Source: Cordia subcordata
Taxonomy: Eukaryota > Streptophyta > Magnoliopsida > Boraginales > Cordiaceae
Direction: 5' to 3'
Assembly (NCBI GenBank): GCA_028554755.1
Contig: JAPTOF010000001.1
Coordinates: forward strand, 2,430,501-2,494,500
Length of the DNA: 64,000 bases
Positions 27,283-40,429 of the stretch are shown here, one piece after another (position 1 is the stretch's first letter; every line of letters begins with the position of its first letter). The notes under the pieces were generated by a model, which saw nothing but the letters and a program-made list of their open reading frames with translations, did no database searches and had not been told where the DNA came from. A program made the translations under genes and the position numbers.

Positions 27283-30200
27283 ACGAAACTCGAGACGCTG
27301 CCTTGTCGATCGTGAAGTGTCAATAAAGTATTAATTTTATTTTATTTTTTCTTTTTTCAATTTTGGTCGGTTTCTTGTTTTATTTGTTGATTTTTAGGTC
27401 GTTAATTTAATGTTTTGTGAGTGATATTAATTGAATATTAAACAACTCCGTTGCATGAACTGTAACGGAAGAAAGTTTGTATACCTGTTGCTTTGCGTTC
27501 CGTGCGAGATAGTAGTTGCTTGGCTAGAAATGGCACGTGTCTGTTCACGTGACTTGAGAAGATAAGGAATTAGGTGAAAGAATGAAATGGAATGAATGCA
27601 AACTCCACCTACACGTGTTTGAAGAAAAGAAATATGAAGCACTCTCATCGTTTTCTCATTACGGTTTCGATTCTAAGCCATTCAATCAATCTTGTCGTTC
27701 AGCTTATGCATCATTTCTCTAAAAAGTTTTTCGCCAATGGCGGATATTAGCTTTAGATTTGAAAATTCTCCCATTCAACTAATTCAACGGAATATCCTGC
27801 TCTAATAGTGAGATTAGATATAATATTACACTCGAGATTTATCAACAGAATGTCCTGCTCCAATAGTAAAAGTGCATATAATGCAATACTTGATATTTAT
27901 AACCAGAATATCTCCCTTTGATTAAATTTTTCTTGCCAATAAAAATAAAGGAATTTTCATATGGGAGAAATGAAGTGAGTGAAAATGTTTCCATAATTCC
28001 ATGCAAACAAGGGTCTGTCCATTATTTGCATTTGTAACGAGGCCAAGTTTTGAATTGATCACATAATTTGTTTCATTAGATTAAATTTCATGGGGAGAGG
28101 TGTACTATTGCAACTTGTTCGCTTTTCTTAGTACTTAATGCTATATTACATTATTGAAGCTCTAAGATGGAAATTTTGTTGTTTGTGCTAATCATAGGCG
28201 ACTACAAAACCAAAGCCACCATGCCTTTCCCCAAATTCTATGAAACAATGGTTTGCCGAACCTAGTATCTGATGCATGCATTGAGCCAAGAAACAAAATG
28301 CAATTAAAACATCAATATCATTATTCAAATTCGAAGATGTACGTAGGCAAATGTTATTTTTGATGGTGATAGACAGATGAAGGAATGGTTTTTGTTGTTT
28401 TTCACTTCTCATTTTCATGATTTGACCAGAATGCAATGTATACTTACAGCTCTGCCCTTACATGTTTGTTGAAATTATTAGTAATGTGTCTATATATGTA
28501 GTTGATAAGATGAAGTGCTACTAATAATGGACTGTACCTGGGGAACATAGACAAAGAGAGGGAAATGCACTTCGTAATATATTTCAACTTATTATCACCA
28601 TTATTTTGCTTTTTGTCGGAATTTCATGTTCTGACATCTCTGTCGCCAAGTCAATTATTTTTCTTAACTTCAATTTGATCTTAATTTTTCAGCAACGTCA
28701 TAGCTTTTGAAATATAGTTAATGGTCCATCAAATCAAACATCATATTATAAGTAGCGTTTAAGCTTCAGTTAACTTCTTTAAAATTCGGATATATGCTGG
28801 CATTTCTTTTCAAAAATGTAAGAACAAAAAAAGTAATATCCTTGTGATCCTTAACTTTCAAAATAAAAACACATTTCTGGTTTTGAGATTTTTTCTTAAA
28901 CAAAAAATAAATAAGTAAATATCAAATCATAAACTCGACGATCATTATTTTGGTATTTAAACCTTATATTAGAATGGGAGAGAAAAAAAAATGGCATCTT
29001 TCCTTTTTTTTTTTTGGGGGTACAATAACATTAGTCATCAAAATATGGACTACGCTTGGCATCTTTTCTGAGGTATTGTACATTTTGGGGGCCTTTCGCA
29101 TGTGTTTGTCTCTTAGCTAAAATTAGTACATAAAAGTGCATCAGGGAAAAACTACCATCTTATTTCTTCTTTACTTGGCAAAAAAAAAAAAGGACGAAGT
29201 ACCATGAGTCAACATTTCATGGAGCTACAGCATTGTGGCTGTCTCTCTCTCTCTCTCGCTTTTATAAGGAAGCATTTCATATTACTGAATACCAAGAAGC
29301 ACTATAGTTTATCCCACACTCATTTAACGGAATGTAAACCGCAAAGCTTAATTACATCATACTTCTACGAATTTCACATGCTAAGAAATTATGAAGTCCA
29401 AACTACCATGTAAGATTTTAAAGTAATGTAGTTGACTTCAATTAACTTTAAATAGAATATCATGTTTTCTTAACCCAAAAAGAGGAGAACATCTCTATAT
29501 TGTTGTGCCATCTGCATGTATTCTATAATCTTTCAAAGCATTCTAGGGACCAAATGAAAAAAAAAAGGGACGTTTTTTTTTTTTCTTTTTGTAATAAGGA
29601 AAATTCAACTGGCAGAGTTTGATTATCAAAGTGTAGCTCGACTACCAACTGACAAACTTTGGGTGCGTAATATGTGCTCTTACCAGGTAAGTCGAGGACA
29701 TTCACCCACGTCAGGGGACTGGGATCGAACATGAGTGATGAACCACTCTCGACCTCAACTCTTGACGATGGAACATCCCTGAAGGACAACAAGGGATGCC
29801 TTTGGAGAGGTCAAAATCCTATTCTTGTGCCATGTACAATATGTTCTATAGCCTTCCAAGACATTCCAGGGGACCAAAAGCAACTTGTAAATAGAAGAGT
29901 CTCTTTAGCATGTAAAAGACAGCTAGGAGTAAATTCAAAAGGCCCAACTTATAAGAATTTGATGTCAGTTAACAAGTGTTTGATCAAAATCATCTTAAGC
30001 TAGCTGGTGGTCCTATATATATGCATATATAATGAGCTGGTGGGTCAGAAATTGGCACATATTTGGACAAACAACTGAGCTTTTATTTTACCGCTGCAGC
30101 ATCAGAAAATCTTATTTGCTTGTAGTCGCAACCCTCCCCGTACAAGGCCAAAAGGTTACAATTGCTCTGATACTCTCACACAAGAGCCAAAACTTTATCA

Positions 30201-32498
30201 ACTATTCTTGGCGCTTGTGTATATATTCTTTTTCAAATATAGCTAGCTTTGCAAATGTTTTAACAGAAAAAGGGATCTGATGCTATAGGTGATCTCATGA
30301 ATGCCCCTCCCTTCTTGCCCAACTGGATGAGAAAAAATTGAACCAACTGAAACATCCCTTTCGTATCATTGTGAATTTTTGTCTATTGTAGCTCAGCCGA
30401 TCATTACTGACCCTAATTAATAACCATTGTTGAAACACACATTTTTCCCATGTCAAAAATTACAAAATTGTAAGTTCATAAGGAAAGATTTGATAGTATA
30501 TGTTGAATTTTGGTGTTGATCTATATTCCCCCAACCTGGATTCATGCCTTCACTACTATAGGTGTGGCGTCTCATTTCCTCTTTTTGATTTGTTTCTAAC
30601 ATGATCGGTGGTTATGTTTTCACAAAAAAGAAGTTTGAAGTTTGATCTGGGGCCTGTTCGACCGGCTTGTGCCCAAACTCCTGTTGTTTGTGTTGGTGAA
30701 CCCTCTCCTTACCTTTCGGTATGACTACGTTCTGCCACGTATATGTGTTTTTGAGGTTTTTAAATAGGGAGCTAAATTGATTGGAAAGAATGTTAAAAAA
30801 ATTTTCTCTAAAAATTTTCATTTTTAATTTTCAGGTTATTTGTACAACAACCAATTGTCCTTGTGATTGGTAGCAAAATATTCGATCAAAAATTGTTTGT
30901 CAGTAGATTGGATTTCACATATTCCTTACTCCCTGGCGCAATTATTATTTTTAGACTTTGACCCCAGGGGATTTGGATAATTGTATTTCATGGGCCGAAA
31001 ACCTATACTTTGTAAAGCTATCAAATGGATCTACTTATTTGGATTGAAAAAGAAAAAAATTACAATGAGTGGTGAATATGTTAGGTGTCATGTCCCAATG
31101 GGTCTTAAACGTGGACCTCAGGATTGCGATACTTGTGTGATACCTAGCTGTCCATCGGAGGTCGGTGCTCCTACACGTAGTAGCCCTTTGATCTCTTTTT
31201 ATGAGCAGCCCGTTATCCACGAGATTTTGACCATCAATCATTAAAAAAAAAAAAAAAGATTTTGCAGAGAGGTGGGGAATGTTTGCAATCCAATCAAAGG
31301 TGTAAGCTATCAAACTCAAAGGATTAGACGTCTGCTTGGAATTCGCAATGAAGAGACAACACTCGACAACGCTTAATCGAAATTCAGTAGCGATCTTTCA
31401 TTGAAATATTGCGGGCTGTTGCTGGATTTCTACGCCCGTTGGTCCTCTCCCTGGTCGGGCTACCACTCACGCACATCCCTCGATTAACCTCCCGCCTAGT
31501 TAAGGGGCCTCTGGCCAGGTGGGAAAGGGGTTCTCCTTTGATTAATCCTTTAAAAAAAAAAGTAAATTTTAACGTACCACAGGGACTCCGTTTCTTCTTT
31601 GTGAAGAAATAAATGTTATTAACAACCTAAAAATGTGCAAGGACTTCCAATTTGTCCAGGAGTGTGGTTAATCTTAAGGAGGTCCTGTACCTTACTTACA
31701 TAAGACTTTTTAATTTTATTATATTTTTTTAATTGAAATTAGTTCTCATTATTTGAAAATATTTAAATTAGTGTTCGATGTTTCTAACTATAGTTAAATT
31801 GGCACTTATTATTTCAAAATATCCATATTAATTTTTAATATTTTACAAATTTATTCAAACTAATTTTCATAAATTTTACTTATTCTGTAGGAAGATAGGA
31901 CCAAGTTGAATTAATTTATAAAACTTCGAGCATTAATATGAAACTTTTAAAATAATGAGAATTAATTTAACTATATTTGAAAACATCTATATCTATATAT
32001 TATGTAAATAAGAAAACATGCCTTTTTCCCTCAATACCACACACCATCATCTATATTTGTTTTCTTCCAAGAACTATTGAGTCTATTTCTTTCTATCTAT
32101 CAAAAATGATTTCCTAACCTTAATTAGATATTCTTTTTTATTTTATTTTTTTAATTTAAATATTTTATTCAATCAATCGAAGCCTCTAAAAGTATTGTTG
32201 AAAATTTATTAAGAATAAAATTGTATAAAACATATTTATATTTTTATTACCTCATAAACTGCAAAAATCCATATAAACTTATTGATTTTCCCTCTGCATT
32301 ATACACGTTATACTCTAGTGGAGAATTAATATGAATATTTTAAAGTAATAAAGATTAAATTAAGAACAAGTAATAACATTAGAAACATATTCCATAAATT
32401 TTCCTAATCAATTCATGAACAAAGAAAATTTTGTTTTGAATCTTGAAAGTCTCCAACCTCTCACAATTAACTTTGCTCATGCTCCAACAAGAAAAGCA

Positions 32499-32548
<50 letters not shown>

Positions 32549-34465
32549 AGAAAAGAAAATCTTGAAATGCAGCAACAGCAGGTGGCTAGCCCTTTGGTCC
32601 CCCTCGCAAACCAAGTTGCAACCCAGCTGGGCCAACCAGTCACACACCACACACACTTTTGTGAATCTGAGAAAGGACTGCACTCGCCTAGTCTACCCTA
32701 AGACTTGCTCGATCAGACTCTATACAGTAGAAAAAAAAAAGTAGTTCGATTGAGCGCGTACTTTTAGGGTTGGGGGGCGGGCGTTGCCGAACATGCTTTG
32801 TGCATGGCACGTCTATTGCCCTTTCTCTCTTTCGTAGAGGCAAGTTGCAATTTGCAAAGACAACGCATATGGTCCAACAATTCTATTCTAATGCCTGCTA
32901 ATAGCATTTTGGATAACCATTTCATGTATCATCATCGCTAACTTCACCTTCTATTCCTAATTTGTGATTACAAAAATCGTCGTCTATTTGCAAAATTCTC
33001 GTACGTAGCCCTTAAACCAAACCAGAGGTATTAACTTGTTTTGAAAAATTTATAGTTAATGACTTAAAGGGCCGAAAACATTAGCTAGGCAACATGTATA
33101 TGAAAATGCTTTGCCAAATGAATTAGTTCCAAGTTAGTTCACAGGATCACGTCTTCGACCAGTCTTTTCAAATCTCTAGTGTCGTATCCGAAGTCAAGAG
33201 TTTTGAGCCTAACACCTAAACAGTGTGTAAATGTTATTATTTGGAGCCTCATTTATCTAAATACTTATATTTTTGTAATCGATCGATATTTATTTTAACG
33301 GCAAGAAACGTATCTTCACCAACAAAAATATTGGGAAAAGTAAAGAAAGGAAGAGGGAAAAAGATAATGTTTGAAGATTTTCTGAAAACGATAGTTGGAA
33401 ATACAATTTTCAAGTGGGGCCAGCATTTGTAAATTTTCGGCAGCAAAGGGAACTAGGAAGCAAGTAGCAAGCAGTCATGTGTGAGATTAAAAAGAAAATG
33501 AAACCTGCTTTTTTGGTAGAGATACGCGGCAACAAAGGGTACTTACTGCAACAATTACTTGGATTTTCAAGCCCATTTTGTTGTAATCTGGCCCTGCGTG
33601 ACGGGGGTGTGTGTGTGTTTGTGTGTGAATGAGTGTTGCGCAGGTAGGGCCCAATGGGTTGCTCTCACCAACCGACAGAGACACTGATGGCGCATAAAGT
33701 GCAAATCTTTTGGGCTTCATATCTAAGGCCCCATTTTTAATACTATTTTGCTTTGGCATTTATGAATATCATGCAGAAGTATAAGGGTCAATTAAATTTG
33801 TTCACTTCCGCATTAACTTCTTCTGAGGTTTCAACCAGTATCTAAGATAATAAAACACTGTACAAAAATGCATGGGTTTGAATATCTCAAGAGCAATATC
33901 TGGAAATTATATGGTCAAGAAAAAAAAAATATCAAACTACGGGACTTAATAATGGTTAAAAGTTTAAAACTGATGATGGAGTTCAAATAAGACCAAATCA
34001 ACTAGTATTAGTATTTCCAAATGAACTAAAAAAAAAAATGGCTAGTGTTCCTGATTTCAACAAATAGTTCTATGAAATAATAATCAATTTTAGCTGAGGA
34101 TTTTAAATTTATGAATAAAAGCATCAATTGAAATGAGAGATTAGGAGATAGTTTACGATGTTAAAATTATTTTTTGTAAGAGTGAAGTCCGGATCTAAAT
34201 CGCATGGAGATGGGAGGTTAAAAAAGATAATAATAATCAAATGAAATGACGAATATGAGATCCCCCAAATTTATGTAAAACGAACGCCATGTGCATCGAT
34301 GTGGCGAAAGCTACGTTATGAGGCTTTTTATTCATCTTAAGTCAAGGCCCAATAAGGAAGTGGACGCCAACAGATACAAAATCCGCTGGAGCCTTAGTGA
34401 TGGGCTTTAAAGCAAGACGGCCTAGCCTTCAACCCCACTGCGCAGTTTGGGACCAGAGTGTGTAA
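27283..34465. other. long intergenic stretch
   Basis: About 7 kb without a gene I can support. It holds CRF 3' flank, two CACGTG motifs at 27534-27539 and 27546-27551, and AT-rich spacer. Two less AT-rich patches (about 29640-29830 and 31060-31545) look like remnants of repeats or gene fragments that I do not recognise; frames there are short and lack domains. An (AT)n run at 32501-32536 is followed by (GTAT)n to 32548. Confidence 0.4.
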
Positions 34466-35077
34466 TAGGGGTGTACACGGGCGGTTTGGGCGGTTTTATT
34501 AAAAAAAATTTAACCAAACTAATTTTGACAGTTTACAAATTTACAAAATCGAAACCAACCAAAATAATAGAAAAGTCAATGGTTTCGGTTAAAGAGGTCT
34601 TGGGCAATTTGGGCGGTTTTAAAATTCGGTTATTGTATATTTAAATATGTAATGTAATCATATTAATCAAGCAATAATTTTCTAAAATCCAAACAACAAT
34701 TATAAATCCAATAGTTTACTCCTCCAATATTTATCAACTATCCAAACTTCTTTCTTTTTCATTTATTATTTTGTTTGGTGCACAAACTTGCATATTAACT
34801 CAAGTATGAACAGAAAACCATACAAGTGAAGAGTAGAGACTTGAGAAGAACTATGCGAATATGTGTTAAAAGTAAGAAATTTTAAGTGCACATGTATGCG
34901 GGCAGTTCGATTTGGCCACAGTTTTGTACTCCTAAAATCAAAAACTAAACTATTCGTTTTAATTTTTAAAAATTAAAACCACAACCGATCAAACTATTTT
35001 AAAAATCACCGATTTATGATCGATTCAATTTAACTTAAATAGTTTTTTCAATTTTAATTGTTTTATGTTCACCCCTA
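34466..35077. mobile_element. possible hAT-like non-autonomous element
   Basis: The ends TAGGGGTGTACA and (reverse complement) TAGGGGTGAACA form short inverted repeats like the CAGGGGTG-type termini of many plant hAT MITEs. GGGCGGTTTGGGCGGTTTT and AACCAAAC-type subterminal motifs are present. Flanks share TGTAA but not a clean 8-bp duplication, so borders are tentative. No transposase was seen. Confidence 0.55.
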
Positions 35078-35650
35078 ACTTGTAACATTGTACTCGCATA
35101 ATGGGTATAAAATTTGTCTAAGTGCATCGCATATTTATTAAATGTTTCAACTATTTGCTTGAAAAGATCTATAGGTCTTAAACCTAAGAAAATTAACTAG
35201 CACACGTTTTGAGAATGCAATGCAAAAATGCAAAATAAATTATATATTCTCTTATATTTTGTAAATTTAAAAAGTACTTGTATTAAGACAACTCAAAATA
35301 TTCTACCCTCGTCAAGACGTCGAGTGTGTAGACACTCACAAACATTGTATCCTTTGTTATTCACTTCTCTTGTCCATATATTTCAGGTATAGATTTATTG
35401 TTGTGAGTTTAAATCTCATCGAATACAGGCATTGAGTTTTTTTAATGGCATTAAAAGAAAGAAAAAAAAGATTATGTGAGAATAGAAGTGAAATTATGTA
35501 GAACGAAAATAATAATAGTTTTTCGATAAATCCGGGGGTTAACATTGAATATCGAATACTAGGGGCAAAAAGTAAAGCGTTCTTCTATTCTTGGGTGCGA
35601 GCAAAGACTTCCAGTGCGTCTGTTGCCTGACTAGAAATCTTTTAGCTTAA
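35078..35650. other. intergenic, no gene seen
   Basis: AT-rich spacer between two transposon relics. No supported coding region. Confidence 0.4.
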
Positions 35651-36121
35651 GAGGGTGTTTGAATTGGCTTATAAAAAATTTACTTAAAGTATTTTTAGTT
35701 TTAAGTGATTTTTTTTTATTGTCAATTTTAAGTAATTATATATTTAAATAAAAGTTATAGTTATAAAAATAAGTATTTACATGTTTGATTAAAGTGGGCT
35801 GAAAAGTAAGTTATATAGTTAAAATAACTATTAAGGACATTAAAATATAATTTAAAAATATAAGTATAAGATAAAAGAGAAAATATATTTTAATAATAAA
35901 AATAAAAAAGTAAAGATAAAATAGTAAATGATTTGGTCAAACTTATTTTTTTTTAACGTGCTTAAAGTCATAAAAAACAAAAACTGGGGTTAGGGAGCTT
36001 TTTATTTTTTATTTAAAACTATTTAAAAAAACATATTTTTAATTAAAATAAATACTTTTATTAATTTAAATTAGACTTTAAGTAAATTTGACAAGAAAAA
36101 AAAGACAAACCAAACACCCTC
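35651..36121. mobile_element. PIF/Harbinger-like MITE, 472-bp family copy 2
   Basis: A 471-bp element with ends GAGGGTGTTTGAATTGGC and (reverse complement) GAGGGTGTTTGGTTTGTC. TAA flanks both sides (35648-35650 and 36122-36124). It matches the element at 7247-7719 along its whole length in the opposite orientation. It ends 102 bp before the start codon of the CX9C protein gene. Confidence 0.9.
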
Positions 36122-36223
36122 TAAACCCCATCATACATAAAACAAGAAAAAAAAACCCCAAACCCCTTAAACCTTCTCCATAGACATTGAAGCTAAAAAC
36201 AAGAAAAAAATTAAAAAAAAAAA

Positions 36224-37556
36224 ATGGGTTCTTCTGCTCAAAACCCACAGGCCGTTTGCGCCCAAGAGGCACTTGATCTGCTCAACTGCGTCGCTGAACC
36301 ATCTTTTGATCAGGAAAAATGCGTTCGTCTTCTTCAATCTTTGCGCCAATGCGTCCTCAACAAGGTTAATAGCTTCCACCTTTTGCTATTATATATATAT
36401 ACAAATTTATGATTATTGCTGTTATTTTTCATTTTTAATCTTGGTGGATATTAGAAGTATGCTTTAAATATAGATGAATTTTGAAAGTAGGGTTTGTTTG
36501 GGTTGCTGGATTAATTGGTGAAAGTAGATCAGAAATTGAAATGGGGAAAAGATTGTATAAGAAGTGCAGAAGGTGTTATTTGCTTGCTTAGCTGGGTAGT
36601 AATTGCTACCATAAGAAATTTGTTTGATTTGGGGCTGTATGGATTGGCTTTTTTTTGTTTCCATGGAAAAACACTTTGTTCTTTCATGAAAAAAGCGCTT
36701 CTTTTTGGCAATAAGTATTTGGATTAGATTTCAAAATAAAGTTGAAACTGTGAAAAAAGAGCTCAATTTCACTGATTTTGTTGGGAGTTGTCTCATTTCT
36801 TAGCTACCATAAGAAAATGTCTGGAAACGTTTCTATTTTAGATGCACAAATTATTAAGAGGTATAGATAACAAGCTGAAAGTTGGGGATTTGGGAAAATG
36901 TAATAAATATAAGCTGGAGTTGTGTAGAAAATATATCTTATGAAGCAGCTGAAAATGAGTTGTTGCCAATACATCTGCCTCAAAAATGTATCTTACGAAG
37001 CAGCTGAAAATGTGATGTTGCCAATACATCTGCCTCTTGACCTGACATTTGAGCCCGGAGTGAAGACCTTTTGTTGTGTCAATCTACAAAACCAATTGCG
37101 TATATGTTGTACGTGTCCTATTTATTGCTTGATGGACTTGATTCCTGTCGTAGCATTGTTAGTGATCATGGAATTGTTTCACACCAACAGAATCGTTGAT
37201 GTGCTTGTGTGGGGCTGTTTTGTGTTTAGGGGAACTTAGTGTTGTACTGACCAGGCAAAGTAGCAAACCTTGTTAAAAATGATTTAATGTGAAGCCCAAT
37301 ATGCATGAAATGATTAATGGTCGGTCGGTGAGAGGTAGGGAGGGAGGCAGTGGCGTGAGAACTATGAAACTATCAGAAGCTTCACTTAATATTAGAAAGC
37401 AGTCGTGTTTGATTGGATGATTAGTTTCGGTTTAATACCAGGGATATCTGATTCCTACGTCGCTTTTTCTTAACTGGCTTTTGACAGAAAGTGAAGAAGT
37501 TCTCACTGGGAGAAGATAACCAAGCTAAAGCAGACACCAACAAGAAGCAGGCTTAA
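36224..37556 (+). CDS. small twin-CX9C (CHCH, Cox19-like) protein
   Basis: Two exons, 36224-36364 and 37488-37556, separated by an intron with AAG|GT and ACAG ends. The product has 69 residues. Exon 1 carries two CX9C motifs, C12-C22 and C33-C43, i.e. the coiled-coil-helix-coiled-coil-helix pattern of proteins imported and oxidised in the mitochondrial intermembrane space by Mia40. Exon 2 encodes a short lysine-rich tail beginning KVKKFSLGED and ending KKQA. Arabidopsis has Cox19-like CHCH proteins of similar size; a precise function (respiratory-complex assembly, metal handling) is not shown by the sequence. There is no N-terminal presequence, as expected for this import route. A 55-bp tandem duplication lies in the intron, and a MITE sits immediately upstream of the leader. 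Confidence 0.88.
36935..37043 (+). repeat. 55-bp tandem duplication in intron
   Basis: Two copies share ATCTTA(T/C)GAAGCAGCTG and TGTTGCCAATACATCTGCC at 55-bp spacing. They lie within the intron of the twin-CX9C gene and away from its splice sites. Confidence 0.85.
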
Positions 37557-38306
37557 ACATTTTCTTTGTATTATCTGGAAACTGACTCTTTTGTTTTCTA
37601 TGATTTCGTAACACTTGCATCATTAGTTTCTTGCTTTATTGTATCTTAACAGCACGATTCAGCCAATGAGAGTTTATGGAAATGAGAACCTCAAAATTTT
37701 TGGTTATTTGTGCCTAATTTTGTCACATTATTTACTGAATGTTAATTTTTCTATTAATCATTAAACGTTTTGAGGAACTTTTGTTTTTCCTCAGTTCGTA
37801 CCTGTTCATCTTTTCTGCTCTTGCTGACTTGGCCATCTCAATCATAAGAGAATGTAAGTATGCCATATGATGCAGAGGCATAACCATTGCTGCTACAATG
37901 GCACAACTCATAAGTGACATTCAAGTTGTGTAAAGAATTTTAGAATATGAAACACTTAAAAATTAGATTATTCTGGAAGCAGCAGTGAACTGCAACGGTT
38001 GATAAGTGATTGAACCTAGGTGAAAATTAAGTATCCACATTCCAATGGACCATTAATGTTCCTAGGTGAAAATGAAGTATCCATATTCAAATGGATCGAT
38101 TAAGTTTGACCATTCAAATTTGTGGGATGTAGACTGTACATGCATGAGGTAGAAACGCCATTGCTAAACCCCGGGCATCGGCTTGATTGTTTCTTTAGCA
38201 ATTTTGCACGCAGATACCAAATTGCATGCCCTACATAGATCATAAGCTGAGAGAGTATTTCCATTAACACAAGGTTTTCTCATAAAACTTCCATATGATA
38301 AAATCC
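37557..38306. other. convergent 3' flanks
   Basis: The 3' UTR of the CX9C gene (+) and of the AG-peptide gene (minus) face each other here. No coding region was recognised. A repeated phrase CCTAGGTGAAAAT(T/G)AAGTATCCA occurs at about 38016 and 38062. Confidence 0.45.
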
Positions 38307-39262
38307 TCAACCTTGTAACCAAGCACTGAAACCAAACCAGACTAAACCAAAACCATCATCAACTAACTTAGAAGTTAATAGGGCCATCAATATGGGGTAA
38401 GTAAGGGCTAAGGCCAACAACATCAGCACATATGCAATGCCCTGGTCAATTGCTGTCCCTGAATGACAATAGAAATCACAATACAATTATTAGAATTTGC
38501 CCATTCGCTCTGTAAGCCAATTTTACAGCTGCTGGCAATTATTTATTCAGCCTAATCAACAAAATTTTCATGATGTTCCAATTATTCAGCAATTTTCTTC
38601 CTTGCATAAAATTGAACACTTGGAATATTCCAGAGCCTAGAGGCAAAAAATGTATCAGTAATCTATGAATCACAGATTATAATCTTGAAATTCCCAAAGA
38701 AAAAATTTGTCACTTACCATTAACTTCATTTGCATAATTTTATTAATAAAGCTCTGAAAAAATCAACCCAGTGTAGACTATTTACGTCCAATGAACTTTA
38801 CATGTAATAATAAGATCTGAAATGGTAGAAATGTATTCCAAACAAGCGCTATGATCACTCCAAATCATACCAATACACTATACTGAGTTTTGGCAAAGTA
38901 GCTAAAGGTCAAACCTTTAACCAAAAAGTTGAAAAAGAAAAAACAATTGCCCGGTCTTGATACCTTTGGAAAAATTAAGGTAAACTAATACAGCCATTAC
39001 AAACACGAAGGGTTCTGAGAATTAACAATGTGCACAAGTGAATGTTAAAGTATGACCCATTTTGGAATACGCATAACAGAAGTTTCGTTCACTAACATAC
39101 AAGCAAGGGAAGCAAAGGTTCCATACCATCACTTGTAGGAGAAGGTGCAGGAGCAAAAGCTTGATGGCCATGACCATGAACAGAAGAAGCCGAAACAACG
39201 GCGAAAACAACAGCAAGAATGGCAATATTGACGCTGAAAGAAACCTTAGAATCCGTTTCCAT
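38307..39262 (-). CDS. arabinogalactan peptide (AG-peptide, AGP16/20/22-like)
   Basis: Two exons on the minus strand: 39262-39127 and 38458-38307, with GT and AG intron ends interrupting the glycine codon of TSDG. The predicted product has 95 residues. A secretion signal (about 1-27) is followed by a short mature region with AFAPAPSPTSDG, the Ala-Pro/Ser-Pro context for hydroxyproline and arabinogalactan attachment. DQGIAYVLMLLALALTY then forms the hydrophobic GPI-anchor signal typical of the family. Known AG-peptides usually end within or shortly after LTYLIH, at about 60-75 residues. Here the frame continues for about 28 more codons; a TGA lies in another frame directly after the TYPI codons, so a small deletion may have removed the old stop. 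It likely acts at the cell surface. Confidence 0.8.
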
Positions 39263-40429
39263 CTTTAGTTTTTTGGATTCTTTTCTTCCTCACAATGGCA
39301 GAACACTAATGGGTATAAAGAAAAAAGAAGGTCCCTCTTAACAAAGAACAGCTGCGCAGAGACAGAAAAGATCTTATGAAAGTGATGCAAATGTGCCTTA
39401 TTTGCTTGTGTTGCCTTCACAGAATGATGCTTTCTATGTGTGGGTTGTGGAGATGGTAATTTGACCTTTTTGGCTTTTGCAGCATTTTATTGTGCTCTCG
39501 CTTTGGATTCTCTTCCATCTTTGGTCATAATAAATTTTTTTTTTTAAAAAAGAAAAAATTATTGGATTCAACACAATGTGCATTGTTTGCTTTTGTTTAT
39601 GAGAGGCTAAAAAAATATAATTTTACACTATAGACAATATTTTTTCAGCAGGGACTTAATTAATTTTTTGGACCATTTTTTCAGCAGGGACTTAATTAAT
39701 TTTTTGGACCCAAAAAAACCTTTAAAATGCATTTTTTTTTTCAAAAACCATAGGTTGTTGCATGCCCTGCAGTTATGGTTCATCGGAACATAGAGGAAGA
39801 GAAAAGGGCAAAAAGAAAAGATAATTAGAAGAGAAGATAATTACAACGTTCCATTTCTCTATCCATTACTTAATGGTCGATTAAGTGATCGCGTAATTTA
39901 AGACTTATTCCATGCCGAAATTAATGAGGTCGTTACGTGTGGATGTTAATTTAATTATAACTAGTGCTTTTATATTCCGTACTTTGTAATAACTTATTTA
40001 GATTCTATATGTTTTTTAGTTTTTTGAATATTTATAGATGTGATTTTTTTTAGATTTTCATGTGTTTTTTTTATTATTTCTAAATATCTATAAAAATTAA
40101 TTCTAGTACTTTTTTATTCTTATTTTTATTTTTTTAATTAAGATATGATGTATAATTTAATTAAATTAATGAGTTTTTTTTACTTTGTTACTTTAAACTC
40201 ATTAAAAAAAATATATAAGTTGTGCATAAATATAATTAAATATCTTGTAACTCCATTACAATGATGGGATTAGGAAGTGGTGCATAAATGTAATTAAACA
40301 CTGTAATATATCGATTTATAATAATATAATAGTATTAAAAATAGAATTTATGATGATTTGGCAAATATATGGATGCTGATATGGCATTCTTCTTTGAACT
40401 CCTTTGAGTTTAACTTATATATATATATA
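39263..40429. other. AG-peptide upstream region
   Basis: Promoter side of the AG-peptide gene and AT-rich spacer. A perfect or near-perfect 36-bp tandem duplication (39639-39674 and 39675-39710) repeats ATTTTTTCAGCAGGGACTTA. No gene was recognised. Confidence 0.5.

Noticed and set aside
29674..30003. 109-codon frame
   Set aside because: No domain recognised; it looks like a remnant of a repeat and the frame overlaps low-quality coding sequence on both strands.
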